A stretch of 64,000 nt of DNA from Linnemannia hyalina (taxonomy: Eukaryota > Mortierellomycota > Mortierellomycetes > Mortierellales > Mortierellaceae): assembly GCA_019671135.1 (NCBI GenBank), contig JAHRHY010000003.1, forward strand, positions 1,488,001 to 1,552,000, in the 5' to 3' direction. The position numbers and the translations under genes are program-made. The stretch's first letter is position 1; every line of letters starts with the position of its first letter. The notes under the pieces are model-generated. The model searched no databases. It was not told where the DNA came from and saw nothing but the letters and a program-made list of their open reading frames with translations. Shown piece by piece: positions 17,031 to 30,556 of this stretch.

Positions 17031-18771
17031 TTAAGCTGGATAGTAGAACACAGCGATGGCGATAATGATATATGTGCTCAATAACTGGACACCCTCAAGC
17101 CAATTGGACTCTCCATCCTGGATCAAGTAGTTGACAATGAGGACTGAGACGAACATGATGCAAGTCTCGAAGGTGTTGAAGAACAGGGTCATGGGCTGCT
17201 CAATGAACCAGCCGATAATGACCATGAGAGGTGTCACAAACAGAGCGATCTGCATCGACGATCCAATAGCGACACCAATGGCTAGATCCATCTTGTTTTT
17301 CATCGCCACAGTGACAGCTGTGACGTGCTCGGCGGCGTTCCCGACAATGGGCAGCAAGATCAGACCGATAAACGTTGGAGAGATGTTCCATGACTCGGAC
17401 AGACCTTCGATGGAGTCGACCAGGAGCTCTGCACACAGCGCAACAACCAGGGTGACGACCAACAGCAGGGCAATCGACATCCAGATGGGAAGGACAGGCT
17501 CCTCCTCTTCCTCGTTCTCTGTGGCGTACAAGTGGGTGTGGGTCTTGAGCTGGAAGAACAAGTAGAGGATGTAGACGACCAAGAGAACGATCGAAGTTCC
17601 GTACGAGAGAGACTGGATATGGTTCGTGTGATCAATCTCCTTGGCTGTGGCGACAAAGGCGGCGGGAATGAGGAGGGACAGACATGCGAGGGAAAGGAGG
17701 GATGATGAGGTCTGCGCGGCTGTCTGGTTGAACTTTTGCGTTTGGAACTTGTATCCTCCACAGATAAAGCTAAGACCCAAAACCTAAGTCATGGTTCGTT
17801 CGTTTTTGGGGCAAAGAGTATGTATACAGAGGTAGTTAGATCACACGTACCGACAGTTGGCAAACAACATCAACAACAAACGCCAACCCCGAGAGAGAAA
17901 AAAAAAAAAAAAAAAAAAAAAAGAAAGAAAGAAAGAGACAGACTCCGAGGTTTACCAAAAGTAGGTTGGAAAGGACAGATCCAAGGACCGAGGCTTGGAC
18001 AACGTCGATTTTGCCTTCCTTGAGCGCAACGATGGACAGAATTAGCTCGACGGCATTTCCAAACGACGCATTCAGCAAAGCGCCAAGGTTCTAGATATTT
18101 AGGGACAAGAAAAAAAAGAAGAGATGTATGCGTGCGTGAGAAAATAAAATAAAATAACATGCTCCTGCGTTGCGGCTTGCTAATCCAATCATCTCTTCAT
18201 TCCAAGCCATGTCATGGTATGTCGTGTTTGTGTGCCTGGAAAGAAAAGATAACAACAATAAGAAAAAAACAAGGGTGGCACTTACGTCTCCAAGTCGCAT
18301 TGCGATCTCCTCTGTCGCATATCCAAGCACTGCATTGAGACAAACAAAAAAAACCATCACGATCAGTCAATCATTGATTTGAGACACAAAACAGAGCCTA
18401 AAAACCTCATGGACTGAAGCAAAAAGACAAACAAACTTACACTTGGCAAGAGGGATAATGGCTATAAAATTGAGCACAAAGATAGTGACGGGTGTCCAAT
18501 GCAACTTGCTGGCAATGACTCCGAGGGGGATGAACAAAAGCAGAACGTTGATCCTGGTCGCAAACAGGATGACTTTGAGGCACTCAAAGAACGACAATGG
18601 CTCGTGGTGATGGTGGTCAGGCCCAAGGACAATTCCCTGTTGGGTATGCTTTGCGCCACAGAGCGAGCGGACACTGCGGATGGTCACTCGGCCTTCGGGG
18701 GTGTTCGCCAAGGGTTCATCATTTTCGTCGATAGACCGTGGACGACGTTGGGTGATGTTGTTTTCTGCCAT
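17031..18771 (-). CDS. VCX1: Vacuolar Ca2+/H+ exchanger (CAX family)
   Basis: Multi-pass cation/proton antiporter loading Ca2+ into the vacuole. At least four coding exons; the first starts at 18771 with a hydrophilic N-tail containing a HHHHE stretch, then [20 protein letters not shown]. The two signature repeats are visible. c-1 is [20 protein letters not shown] (about 18070-18010). c-2 is [20 protein letters not shown] followed by [17 protein letters not shown] (about 17355-17240). They are separated by the acidic loop ENEEEEE (about 17525-17505), the typical CAX layout. Stop TAA at 17031-17033. One intron carries a 25-nt poly-U tract near its donor. Confidence 0.9.
17898..17922. repeat. 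25-nt poly-A (poly-U in VCX1 intron)
   Basis: Homopolymer followed by GAAA repeats inside a VCX1 intron, downstream of the donor at about 17955 on the coding strand. Confidence 0.85.
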
Positions 18772-20091
18772 TGGAAGCGGGAGCGGATCCGTGAGTAGAA
18801 CTGCTGTTGTTGTTTGATGATGGTGGTGACTTGATGAAGGGGTTCCTGAGTTATTTGTCGGCTTTCTTGGTAACGATGGGGGACTTGGATTAGTGTTGAT
18901 GATAGAGAGTCAGGTCGCGCCAGGAAGGGAGAGTGAGGTGGATGAAGAAAAGAAAGAGAAGAGAGAAAAAGAAGGAAAGGGGAACGGAGACAGAAAGAAA
19001 TAGAAAAAAGGAAGGACAAGAAAAACCAGGTAAAAACAACGGATGGCGAGTGAAAGGCAGTTGGATCGGACCTTTGAGGGGGCATGCATACGCTGCTCGC
19101 GGGCGAACTGAACTCCTGGATCACTCTACGGAGTCAAAGGGGCAGGGAAGGAGAAGAGAGGGTCGAAACGCTCTCTCCATCGATTGCTTTACTCCCATCC
19201 TCTTTTGTGGATGATACCTCTCCTTGCCCATTCTCACTCAAAATGGCATCGTGTTCCTTGAAAACGACCGATTGGTTGTTGAGTCTGTGCGCTTGTGTCT
19301 GAATATTCTAGGCAAGTCGGATAAACACAAAGCAACAAAGTACAACATTTAGACAGAGCCACTTGGAGAAACAACGCCGCAGTGCCCTCTGCTTGTTGGT
19401 AATGGAGCTTGGCGCAAGTTGAACAACTCACAAGCGCCGTTTTGGGACAACGACAAAAGGGCTGAATTGCGAAGCGACAGCTGAGAACAGAGTTTTGATT
19501 GATGCATTCAACCTCTCGACAGCCTGTCTCGCGGGTCGAGTTCAGTCTCCAATGCTTTATATGACAGGAGGACAAGGTCCGCGACTGTTTCTACTTGGAG
19601 AGTTGTAACTCGGAGGGCGGTGTTTGGGTCGTGAGAACGCGGGGTTGCAACACTGATTTTTATAGTGTCGTTGACAAAAAAAAAAGTTCAGAGGAACGCG
19701 TGAGTGACTTTCAAACGCGTCAAAAGATGGTAATAATGACCCGCAATGCTCTTTCACTCCTTTTTCCTAGGTGTTGAATAGACGAAGCCATGCTTGGCTC
19801 CCTCTCACTATTCTCAAGCAAGGCATCTGTGGGCGAACCAAGGGGTCCCCAGCTCCACGTGACTGATGGTCTTAGCCGATTTTCAAGATGGTCACGCGGC
19901 ACTGGTGACTTTCGTCCTCCGTCTTTTCTTCTTTCTTGGGTCTTTGTGCATGCAAACGACCATTGCTCACATCTAACTCATTCCATTACAACAATCAAAC
20001 AAACCATCAGACTACAACCCAACTACTACCACCACCACCACCACACACTTACAGCACAACAGCGACAAACACAAGCAAAGCATTTTTCATC
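18772..20091. other. Divergent upstream region VCX1 / antizyme
   Basis: About 1.3 kb. A purine-rich block at 18940-19030 is next to VCX1. The antizyme leader at 20030-20050 contains CCA trinucleotide repeats. An ATG at 19936 is in frame with the antizyme start with no stop between, so a 52-codon N-terminal extension is possible. No RNA gene seen. Confidence 0.5.
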
Positions 20092-21400
20092 ATGGAGGGC
20101 CTCGATAACAGCAACGCCGCCACAGTTAACACCAACACCAATAGTAGTTCAACTGCCAGTAATAGTGCCCTGTTGGCCTTCAACCTTCCTCTCGACAGCT
20201 TCGCCTCGGCTCCAACACCTACTCAGCGCTCGATGAATCCGGGCGTCTTGGCCATCTGCCTGACTAACGAGTCTAGCGGGGACGCCAACTGCTACGTTTA
20301 TTCGACCTGTAAGTTTTCACCCCCTCAAAGCACATGTTGTTTTCGACCTAGCTCTTTTCGCCTTTTGTCTAAGGACAACAACGCTCAGGACACATGAACT
20401 AAAAGGAACATCCTTTCCTATATATGCGAGCTAGTGGAGGGCAGTAAGCGGTGGTGTTCCTGACATCGCTTTTAATGATTGCGCGACAATGCTCACTGGC
20501 CTGAGTGGCAGTCGGGCCAGTGAGCAGAGTCGCCAGGTCGGCATCTTGAAGGCGACTGCTTCGTTTGTGAGAGAGATGAACCCACATCCTACCACAACAA
20601 CAGCACCGTTCGATGATGCCGGCCACCCATCACCGACCTACAGCAGTGGAGTCGGAGGAATAGAAGGATCATTTGGAGACGAGGTTGACATACGGACACG
20701 AGTCGATGCCACCCTGACGATTACTTCGAACGACGACAAAATGAACACCTGGTTTGGATTCAAGTCTGGGGGCGCTTTGTACCTGCGGGGTGACGGATGG
20801 GACGACATGGACATTCGAGAGGTAAATAGCAATAACGCCTCGTTGTATCGAAAACACGTTCAGTTTGGAATTGATACCGTTTTTTTGCTCGTCATGTCGT
20901 TTGTTGTTCGGGCGGGTTTTCCTGCGGTGGAAACCATATTAGACCGTTTGAGAACCACTCATGGCTGACTGACTGGAGGACTACTGGCTGTCAATGGGGA
21001 CCCTGCACTGACTTTCTTTTCTGTTCCTTGTTTAATAATATGAATGATCCGAATAGAGTATTGTTGCGGCATTAGAGCTTGCGGAGGAGCAACTTGAATG
21101 CACATCTGTCTACCTGTGCCTCGAGAAGAGCAATCCCCATCTCAGTAAGTGTTATGTGCCTATGCTTAAAGACTTACACTAATGATCTTTACACTGACAC
21201 ATTGTATTTGGCCATCTAACGTGATCTGAACGAAGGAGAGTTGTTGAACTCTTTGTTTGCTAACATCCAAATTTTTTTGTGGTACGACTTTGATAGCACA
21301 ACTCACACATGCGCTGTTGTATGCAACGTTTCAGTTGGTTACCCCGGGGGTATTACCCCACGCAGACCCCAAGTACCTGGTCATGGGGATTGACTTTTGA
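20092..21400 (+). CDS. OAZ: Ornithine decarboxylase antizyme, decoded by programmed +1 frameshift
   Basis: Antizyme binds ornithine decarboxylase, inhibits it and targets it to the proteasome; polyamines raise its frameshifting, closing a feedback loop. Exons: 20092-20308, 20435-20821, 21057-21144 and 21297-21400; phases agree at every junction except for the one deliberate shift. Zero frame: MEGLDNSNAATV... ends EGSKRWCS then TGA at 20461 (81 residues). Skipping one base at the TGA opens the +1 frame, DIAFNDCATMLTGL..., which stays open through two introns to TGA at 21398. Total about 264 residues. The C-terminal part is the antizyme fold: SIVAALELAEEQLECTSVYL, then LTHALLYATFQLVTPG and YLVMGIDF, matching AEEQL...V..C..K and PG...P in the family. 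TATG-rich start alternatives include an in-frame ATG at 19936. Identification rests on slip site plus domain. Confidence 0.9.
20452..20466 (+). promoter_or_regulatory. Antizyme +1 ribosomal frameshift site
   Basis: Codons TGG TGT TCC TGA C read Trp-Cys-Ser-stop in the zero frame. This is the same TCC-TGA shift site, with the same WCS codon context, as known in animal antizymes. The alternative +1 reading GAC ATC GCT enters the long downstream frame. Confidence 0.9.
20490..20526 (+). promoter_or_regulatory. Stable hairpin 3' of the antizyme shift site
   Basis: TGCTCACTGGCC (20490-20501) is perfectly complementary to GGCCAGTGAGCA (20515-20526). The stem extends inward by a U-G, a G-C and an A-U pair to 15 bp, leaving a 7-nt loop at 20505-20511. 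It starts 26 nt after the TGA and lies in coding sequence. A frameshift-stimulating role is inferred. Confidence 0.75.
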
Positions 21401-22169
21401 CTCTTAGGCCCCTATAGATTCCTACATAGTATGTGCTTCTTACTTTTTGCGAATGAATTGCGTTGTCTTTGGTTGCTATGATATAGTGGTCCATGGTTAA
21501 GTAGTGTACCGCAGGTTCGATTGATGGTGCGATGCTGCATAAAACTCTGTGCACAGATTGACAACGAATGAGGTGAACGCGTCCTTGTTGTTGCGGTCGT
21601 AGATGGATAGATTTGGAGAAACTAATTGACGGAATGTTGTTTTCATTACTTCTTCCCGTGGATGGAACTTGAGCAGACATATGGTACGGTGCGATCGATA
21701 ACTGGAATATCGAGGCAACTTTATGAGAGAGAGTGTGTAAGCATCGGCAAACGGCAAAGATGTCAGTCAGCATCATGGAACGGAAGAATGACAGGACAAC
21801 GTTTTATGAAATCGAGCGGAGAATTGAGTTGTTGGATGTGTGTGCACGGAAAAATTGTTTGTCGTTCGGTGCAACATCGCTAAGAAATTAGACGAGAACA
21901 AGGGACTCTTTGTTTTCCGGGGCTTGAGCTGAGGACCAAAAAAACAGATAAATAGGCCTGGGGGGGAACAGTAGTAGATCAGACTCAAAACAATCAAACC
22001 AACACATCCAAACACTTCCTCTTCTTCTTCTCTATTCCTCTCTCTTCTCATCTCTATCTTTCTCTCCACTCCATCTCCGTCTTCTTTCTTTCTCCTCTCC
22101 GCTCTATTTTCCTCGTTCACATTTCCACTCCAGCTCGCAACTCATATCATCCTCAAACCAATACCAATA
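21401..22169. other. Intergenic between antizyme and HAD phosphatase
   Basis: About 770 bp between two plus-strand genes. ATAAATA at 21949-21955 is a possible TATA-like element about 215 bp before the next ATG, and the following leader (22020-22130) is strongly pyrimidine-rich. No other gene seen. Confidence 0.5.
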
Positions 22170-23747
22170 ATGCCTTCCCCCACCTTCTCCAAACGCCTCT
22201 TTGTCTTTGACTTTGACTGGTAACCAAACATCACCATCCGGCAGCAGCAACGGACATGCCTCCACTCGCTTGCCTCAATAGCTATACTATCGCTTTTCCA
22301 TACGGCTTTGCCCAATTACTGACAGGCATCGCTCGCCACCCACTTCTACCCCCTTCACTCTAGGACCTTGATTGAGGCCGACTCTGATCTTTGGGTTGCC
22401 GAGACCCTGGCCCCCGATCTTGCCAAGCAGCAAGAAGACTTTGTCGGCAAGATCCTCTGGACCGAGTTGCAGTAAGTATTCCTCCCTACCTCATCTGCCT
22501 TCCACCCCTTTGCATTTGTGTACCCTCGAACACACCAACCACTTTGTCATCATTGCGTCGTTCAGGTCCCAGTCCCTTTTCTCTGTTCTGAGTTTTTCTA
22601 CACCTACACTAAGCAACTAACGAGACTAACTAAAACCACTCACTTTCTTCTTGCAATTGTGTCATTCCTTTTTTCTTTTCATTCCAGGGACTTGCTCCTT
22701 CAACGCTTGTTCGAACGCGGGTTCACCCAACCAGACCTGGAAAAGACATTGCACCGAATTCCATTTGTGAGTCAAAACAATGGGCGAATTGACCCTCTTT
22801 ACCTTCCTTAGCAATCAATTAACCAATCGTTGATCGGCTATTTTTCCAATATCCAGCATATCTCTAATACGCGCCCCTTTCCTTTTCCTTCCATGTTCCT
22901 TTGAAGACACCAGAGGTCATTGCTTCCCTTCGCTTGATGAAGTCTCAGGGTGCTGAGCTTTGTATCCTGTCGGACGCAAACACTTTTTATATCGATTGTA
23001 TTCTCAAGGTAAGGACGAAGAAAAACAAGGCTGTCTGTTTCCCTCCCTCTCGCCTCTTCGCTCGCCCTCGCTTGCTTGTTCTTGATCCCGCGTTTTTGTT
23101 GTTCTTCGATTGATACGCGCGCACTGTCCACTCCACTCCACAAAAACAACAAGGAAAGAAAATAAGAACGCCAGACAAAGCCCCCTACTCACACACCACG
23201 CCCCCTGTTTTCCCCTGTTTTCCCCTCCATCTCAAAACATGCTTCAAATATATATATATAGGCACACGGTTTAGAAGGAGTGTTCACAAAGATCCTTACA
23301 AATCCCGCCCATTTCGACTCCCATGGCCGTCTCCACGTCGCCCGCTTCCACGGCCTCGACAAGGACCCCCACAACTGCCCCCTCCCCTGCCAACCCAACC
23401 TCTGCAAGGGCCAAGAACTCCAGAAACTGATTGATTCTCAATCTTGGGACCAGGTCATTTACATGGGCGATTCTACGAACGATTTCTGCCCCTCGACGCG
23501 TCTGCAGGGTCGAGACATTGTCCTCGCCCGCGCGGATCTGTTGTTGGAGAAACATATCAAGCTGCATTTGGATATGGTCAAGGCTCAGGTCATCTACTGG
23601 CAGTCCCCTGCTGATGTCCTGGCCATTACCCAGAATCTTTTCAATGTCCCTTCCCTTCCAGCCATTGCCACCACTGCCGCTGTCAACTCAAAACCCGTTC
23701 CTGTAGTCTCTTCGGCCCACATGGAGGAGGTCCCTGTTTCTCTTTAG
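22170..23747 (+). CDS. PHOSPHO-family HAD phosphatase
   Basis: HAD-superfamily phosphatase of the PHOSPHO1/PHOSPHO2 type (phosphoethanolamine/phosphocholine or pyridoxal-phosphate phosphatase). Five exons: 22170-22219, 22364-22471, 22688-22766, 22907-23008 and 23262-23747, total 274 residues. Catalytic motif I is built across intron 1: VFDFDW|TLIEADSDLWV gives DxDxT. Motif II lies in ELCILSDANTFYID (LSD plus N), and motif IV is YMGDSTNDFCP near residue 190. A Cys-rich insertion (NCPLPCQPNLCKG) sits just before, as in PHOSPHO proteins. Stop TAG at 23745. Substrate cannot be told from sequence alone. Acceptor of exon 5 follows a TA repeat. Confidence 0.88.
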
Positions 23748-24245
23748 ACAATAGAGAGGAGAGGAAAGAGGGTGAGAAAGAACATTACCCCTTCACATCC
23801 AGTGTACCATAGAATGAAAGACCTTGTACAAAACCAACACTTGCATGGATATAAACCCCCTCCCTCGGAAAAAAATGAGTACCCTTCTCTTCATTACGCG
23901 CATGCTACTACTCTTTTCTTCATTTTGTATCTTTTTGTATCTCGCAATTACGATGACCTAAAAAACACTGAATAGGTCAGCACTGAAAAAGCAGCAGTAA
24001 AGGAGGAAGGGGTGTAAATGGTGACGTTGTGACACAATGTGGTGATCTGCAAAAGTTGGAGACAGAAAAAAAAAGAAAAAACAGGGAAGGTCGTTCTGCC
24101 TAACTGACTTCAGCGGTCTCCTGTACTTGCCAAAACGATGATGCATCAAAATGAAAAGGAAAAAACCGAAAAAAGGCAGCATAGGTAGTAGTGATTGAGT
24201 CTTGTCCTTCATTATTCAATTCCTGTTGCGCATACTGAGATTATC
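23748..24245. other. Convergent intergenic region
   Basis: About 500 bp between the stops of the HAD phosphatase and WDR5 genes. It is A/T-rich with short homopolymers and contains both 3' ends. No gene seen. Confidence 0.5.
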
Positions 24246-26854
<2,609 letters not shown>

Positions 26855-28692
26855 ATGGGCGCATCTCCCATCGACTCCATGCACCATTCCTTTGGCACAT
26901 TGCTGGACTACAACAAGGACACTTTTCCCTACAAGGAGTTTGTCCTCGGTGTTATGTTCGCCGTCTTCCTTTGGGAAGAGTACTTGAGGTAACACTCACT
27001 CTCTCTTTCGTCCTCTACCCGCACACTCGCACAAATCAAAAGGCCGCGCAATTGGACGGCACTACAAAGAACCTCGCAATATTGGCATTGTACGGCGTTA
27101 CAACAGATAAGACTGATGCAAAAATACCATGTCAATTGAACAGATTTCGGTACTACAGGAAACTATGCGCTACAGAGGTACCAATCGCACTCCGTGAACA
27201 CGTCTCGCAGGAAACATTCGACAAGGCGCAAGCCTATGGACGTGACAAGGCTCGGTTCGGCCTTGTCGAAACTGTTTTTAGCTTGGTCCAGAACGCCTTC
27301 TCGATTGTGTATGACTTCTTGCCCTGGCTCTGGAACGTCTCCGGAGATGTCATGTTCAGGCTGGCAGGCTACAGCGACGAATACGAGGTATGCACGTTTG
27401 GAGCAATCTGTATGACAATGATGCACGTCTCAATCGAGGCCGTCTGTCCATTTCTGAGCAATATCGTCTAATATCTTCATGTTCTTTATTCCTATCAATT
27501 AGATCACTCAATCCATCATCTTCTTTGTTCTGTTGACCGTCTTTTCGACCATCGTCTCCCTGCCCTTCTCGCTGTACCAGACATTTGTGATCGAGGAGAG
27601 ACATGGGTTCAATAAACAGACCCTGAAACTGTTCATTAGCGACACTATCAAGGGGCATTTGATTGGAGGTGTCATTGGCATGCCTTTCCTGGCAGGATTC
27701 CTTAAGGTTATCAAGCTCGGCGGCGAGAACTTTTATCTCTACGTCTGGCTCTTTATGTACGTCTATTTTTGACGGTTCAGTCGCGTCTTCATTTTGCAAT
27801 GTGCATTTCAAACGAGCGAGACTAACGGGCCAATATTCTTTATTATCATTTGCAAATCTAGGGTGGTATTCCAGCTTATCATGGTATCGATCTTCCCCAC
27901 CTTCATTCAACCTCTCTTCAACAAGTTCGACCCTCTCCCTGAGGGAGAGCTCCGCACTATGATCGAGGCTTTGGCCAGCCGTATCAGCTTCCCTCTGACC
28001 AAGCTCTTTGTCATTGACGGAAGCAAGCGTTCCGGCCACTCGAACGCCTACTTTTACGGCTTCTTCAAGAACAAACGCATTGTTTTGTACGACACTCTGC
28101 TGGAGCACTCGGACAACGACGAGGTCTGCGCCACCCTTGGTACGTAAACTCTTGTGTCCTTTTTTTTTCCTTGTTGGATCATACGACGAATCAGACAACA
28201 AACTGACGCCATCGCCTCTGTCATCTTGCTTGAATTTGATCCGCAGCTCACGAGCTTGGACATTGGGCTTGCAATCACACCATTCAGATGCTGGTCTTTG
28301 CTCAGGTTCAACTCTTTGCTGTCTTTTACCTCTTCTCGCAATTCGTCAACAACAAGGCCATGTACACCGCCTTCGGATTCATGGACTCGACCCCTACGCT
28401 GATCGGATTCCTGCTGTTCCAGTTCCTCTACTCCCCCGTCGAGAGCGTCCTTCAGTTTCTTGTCAATATGAACAGCCGTCGCAATGAGTTCCAGGCCGAC
28501 GCTTATGCGCGCGACCTTGGCTATGCGGCACCCTTGGCGTCAGGATTGGTGAAGCTTCAGCTCAAGAACTTGGGATCTATGAACCCTGACTGGCTCCACT
28601 CCATGTACTACAGGTCCCACCCTGACCTTGTCGAGCGCCTGGATGCCATCCTGACTCCTGCTCGTGGCTCCAAGGTCGAGAAGGTTGAATAA
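26855..28692 (+). CDS. STE24: CAAX prenyl protease 1 (Ste24/ZMPSTE24)
   Basis: ER-membrane zinc metalloprotease that removes AAX from farnesylated proteins such as mating pheromone and makes the second a-factor cut. Five exons: 26855-26988, 27144-27387, 27503-27756, 27862-28139 and 28247-28692; 451 residues, close to yeast Ste24. The HExxH zinc site is split by intron 4: CATL|AHELGHW forms only after splicing at 28139/28247. The third zinc ligand motif is NEFQADAYARDLG near 28470-28520. Other family blocks: FRYYRKLCATEVP and SLPFSLYQTFVIEERHGFNK. The start ATG at 26855 has the favourable context CCACCATGG. Stop TAA at 28690. Confidence 0.93.
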
Positions 28693-28902
28693 AGTCCCTT
28701 TGAATATCCTGGTTTAATAAATAGTGTATCGTTCCTGATTTCGTCTAGTCTTTTGGGTGGTGCCAGTGCTTGCATAGTTGTTATGCCTTAGGAGTCAAGG
28801 CCTGGAACGACCCTATGAATATGAATGAGAAAGAACCAAAGAGAAATGATAAGTTAAGGGATCAAGACAATAAAAAGCACCCCTGCGCCCGCAAAGATCG
28901 TG

Positions 28903-29109
28903 CTACAGAAACATACTCAGGCTGATCTCAGACGAGTGCCTCTCTGAACCATCCTTGGCAGTGTAGGACCGGTATTGAATGGGACCCTCCACATAGACCA
29001 AATCGCCTTTCTTGACACGGTCGGCCAAAATTGGGTTCCGCTTCTGGTCCCACGATACAATCCTGTGCCACTGAGTCGTCTTGATAATGTTACCTATTGT
29101 TGAAAAATG

Positions 29110-29144
<35 letters not shown>

Positions 29145-29709
29145 AACGGATCAGTAGGGTGTTTTTGGTGCCTGAAACTTTGTTCCTGATTGCCACCAAT
29201 TTTTTTTTAGTGCCAGAAAACACAAGATGATCAGCTGTTGGTCCGTTACCTTCGGCATCGGTTTTGCTTTCGGAGGTAGCGACAGAGAAGTGGACAACCG
29301 AACGGTCACTGCCCACGTTGTTCAGCTCGGCATCCTGGCCTACGCGTCCGAGAATAGTGGCCCTGTTGACTATTGGATGAAGGTGTTGACGAGTGTTAAC
29401 TGTCTTTGGTTGGTTCGCACGTTTTTAGGCGTTGGATTGCAAGCGTTTGTCAACACGCCAAGTTCGAGGAACAGCATAGTTACCGAGGGTACGGACGGCA
29501 CCAAAGGCGGGCTAAAAAAAAAAAAAAAAAAAAGTTCAATGTAGCCATGCACAAAAATAAGTTAGAAGAATACAAGTGCACTTCCATGATACGCGCCATA
29601 AGTTGAGACACACTAACGAGAAGCTGCATCGTCCTGTCTACACGCTGCCGTTGGCTCTACCCACCGAGGCGATACGCTTGGAGACTGGTGCGAGTTTTGC
29701 GAGAAGCAT
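28903..29709 (-). CDS. RIM1: Mitochondrial single-stranded DNA-binding protein
   Basis: OB-fold protein coating ssDNA in mitochondrial DNA replication. Four exons: 29709-29665 gives the basic presequence MLLAKLAPVSKRIAS. A second exon from about 29512 follows a poly-U tract (AFGAVRTLGNYAVPRTW). A third encodes NRATILGRVGQDAELNNVG and RSVVHFSVATSES. The last encodes TTQWHRIVSWDQKRNPI, KKGDLVYVEGPIQYRSY and ends at TAG 28903. These match strand order in SSB (LIGRVG, F.VATS, W..V..W, KG..VYVEG). Junctions of exons 2 and 3 are inferred from phase. Two introns contain long poly-U tracts. Confidence 0.82.
29110..29142. repeat. 33-nt poly-A (poly-U in mtSSB intron)
   Basis: Homopolymer in the last mtSSB intron, upstream of its 3' splice site on the coding strand. 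A second, 20-nt run at 29514-29533 directly abuts the AG acceptor of exon 2. Confidence 0.9.
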
Positions 29710-30139
29710 GGCTGAATGTGAATGTGAATGGAAGGAAGAGAATGAATGCAAAGGCAGGAGAAGTAAGGGGGAGTTGACTTTTCACAGCCAACGTTGGCGT
29801 GAAAAATATCAAAGGTTGGAAACAGTCAAACCGCAAAAAAAACGTGACTCTTGAGCCCAATGTCTGTGGCACTTCGGTATCCGTTGCCACCACTCTTCGC
29901 CCAATTGAACACTCTGTGCGTCTACCTTTTCCGAAATGAATGGTGTTACTCGACTGATAATCATCCATCACGGTGTCAATTGAAGAGCCCAAAGTGACAG
30001 TGTTGAAAGTGGCCTTGGAAAAAGAATGACAGAGGTAATTTATTACTCAATGGAAAAAGGAGCCAGGAACAAAGGAGGGAAGAACGGTATGATGGGTGGA
30101 GATAAACGGAATGATAGGGTGACGAAAGGCGCGACCTTT
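29710..30139. other. Spacer between mtSSB and bL32m
   Basis: About 430 bp between two minus-strand genes. It contains the mtSSB promoter and the bL32m 3' end. No coding or RNA feature recognised. Confidence 0.5.
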
Positions 30140-30556
30140 TTATGCCTCGGCGTTTGATGAAGGGCCGCGTCCCTTCATGTCCCGATAACAGTGTTGGCAG
30201 AGGTGGTGCATCAACTTGGCCTGGCCACATCCGGGGCACTCGACGATATTGCGCTGCTCCTTGAGACCCTTGGTAGCCTGACGCATGCGCTTCTTAGAAT
30301 GAGAAGTTTTGCTTTTAGGAACTGAAGCCCAAACAATCGACGGCAAGAGGTCAGAGATGTAGGAGCCGAGACGGCCGAGGACCGAGGTCTGGACATCGCC
30401 AAGAGCTGCTGATGCTGTTGCTGGGGAGGCGGCGACTGTAGAGTTTGAGGTGTTGGAAGGGGAGGTGAAGGTGAGAGAGTAGGAGTTGAAGGCGCGGAGG
30501 ATGGTGAGGTTGCGGGCGGGCTGTGTTGCCCTTGAGGCGGTCCTGAGAAGTGACAT
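30140..30556 (-). CDS. MRPL32: Mitochondrial large-subunit ribosomal protein bL32m
   Basis: Component of the mitoribosomal large subunit. Intronless, 138 residues. The N-terminal half (MSLLRTASRATQPARNLTIL...) is a mitochondrial presequence of low complexity. The mature part begins near VWASVPKSKTSHSKKRMRQA, the canonical bL32 start (VPKSKTSHSKKR), and contains the zinc-binding module CPGCGQAKLMHHLCQHCY with two CxxC pairs. In yeast, bL32m is matured by the m-AAA protease; the presequence layout here is compatible. It lies head-to-tail with mtSSB. Confidence 0.93.
   Translation of the reverse strand: MSLLRTASRATQPARNLTILRAFNSYSLTFTSPSNTSNSTVAASPATASAALGDVQTSVLGRLGSYISDLLPSIVWASVPKSKTSHSKKRMRQATKGLKEQRNIVECPGCGQAKLMHHLCQHCYRDMKGRGPSSNAEA

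Noticed and set aside
21505..21535. Possible tRNA B-box (GGTTCGATTG)
   Set aside because: The trailing CC, an A-box at the right distance and a cloverleaf are all missing.
27356..28201. 281-codon open frame antisense to STE24
   Set aside because: It runs across STE24 introns and exons without regard to splice sites, and its translation shows no family features; the sense strand is clearly coding.
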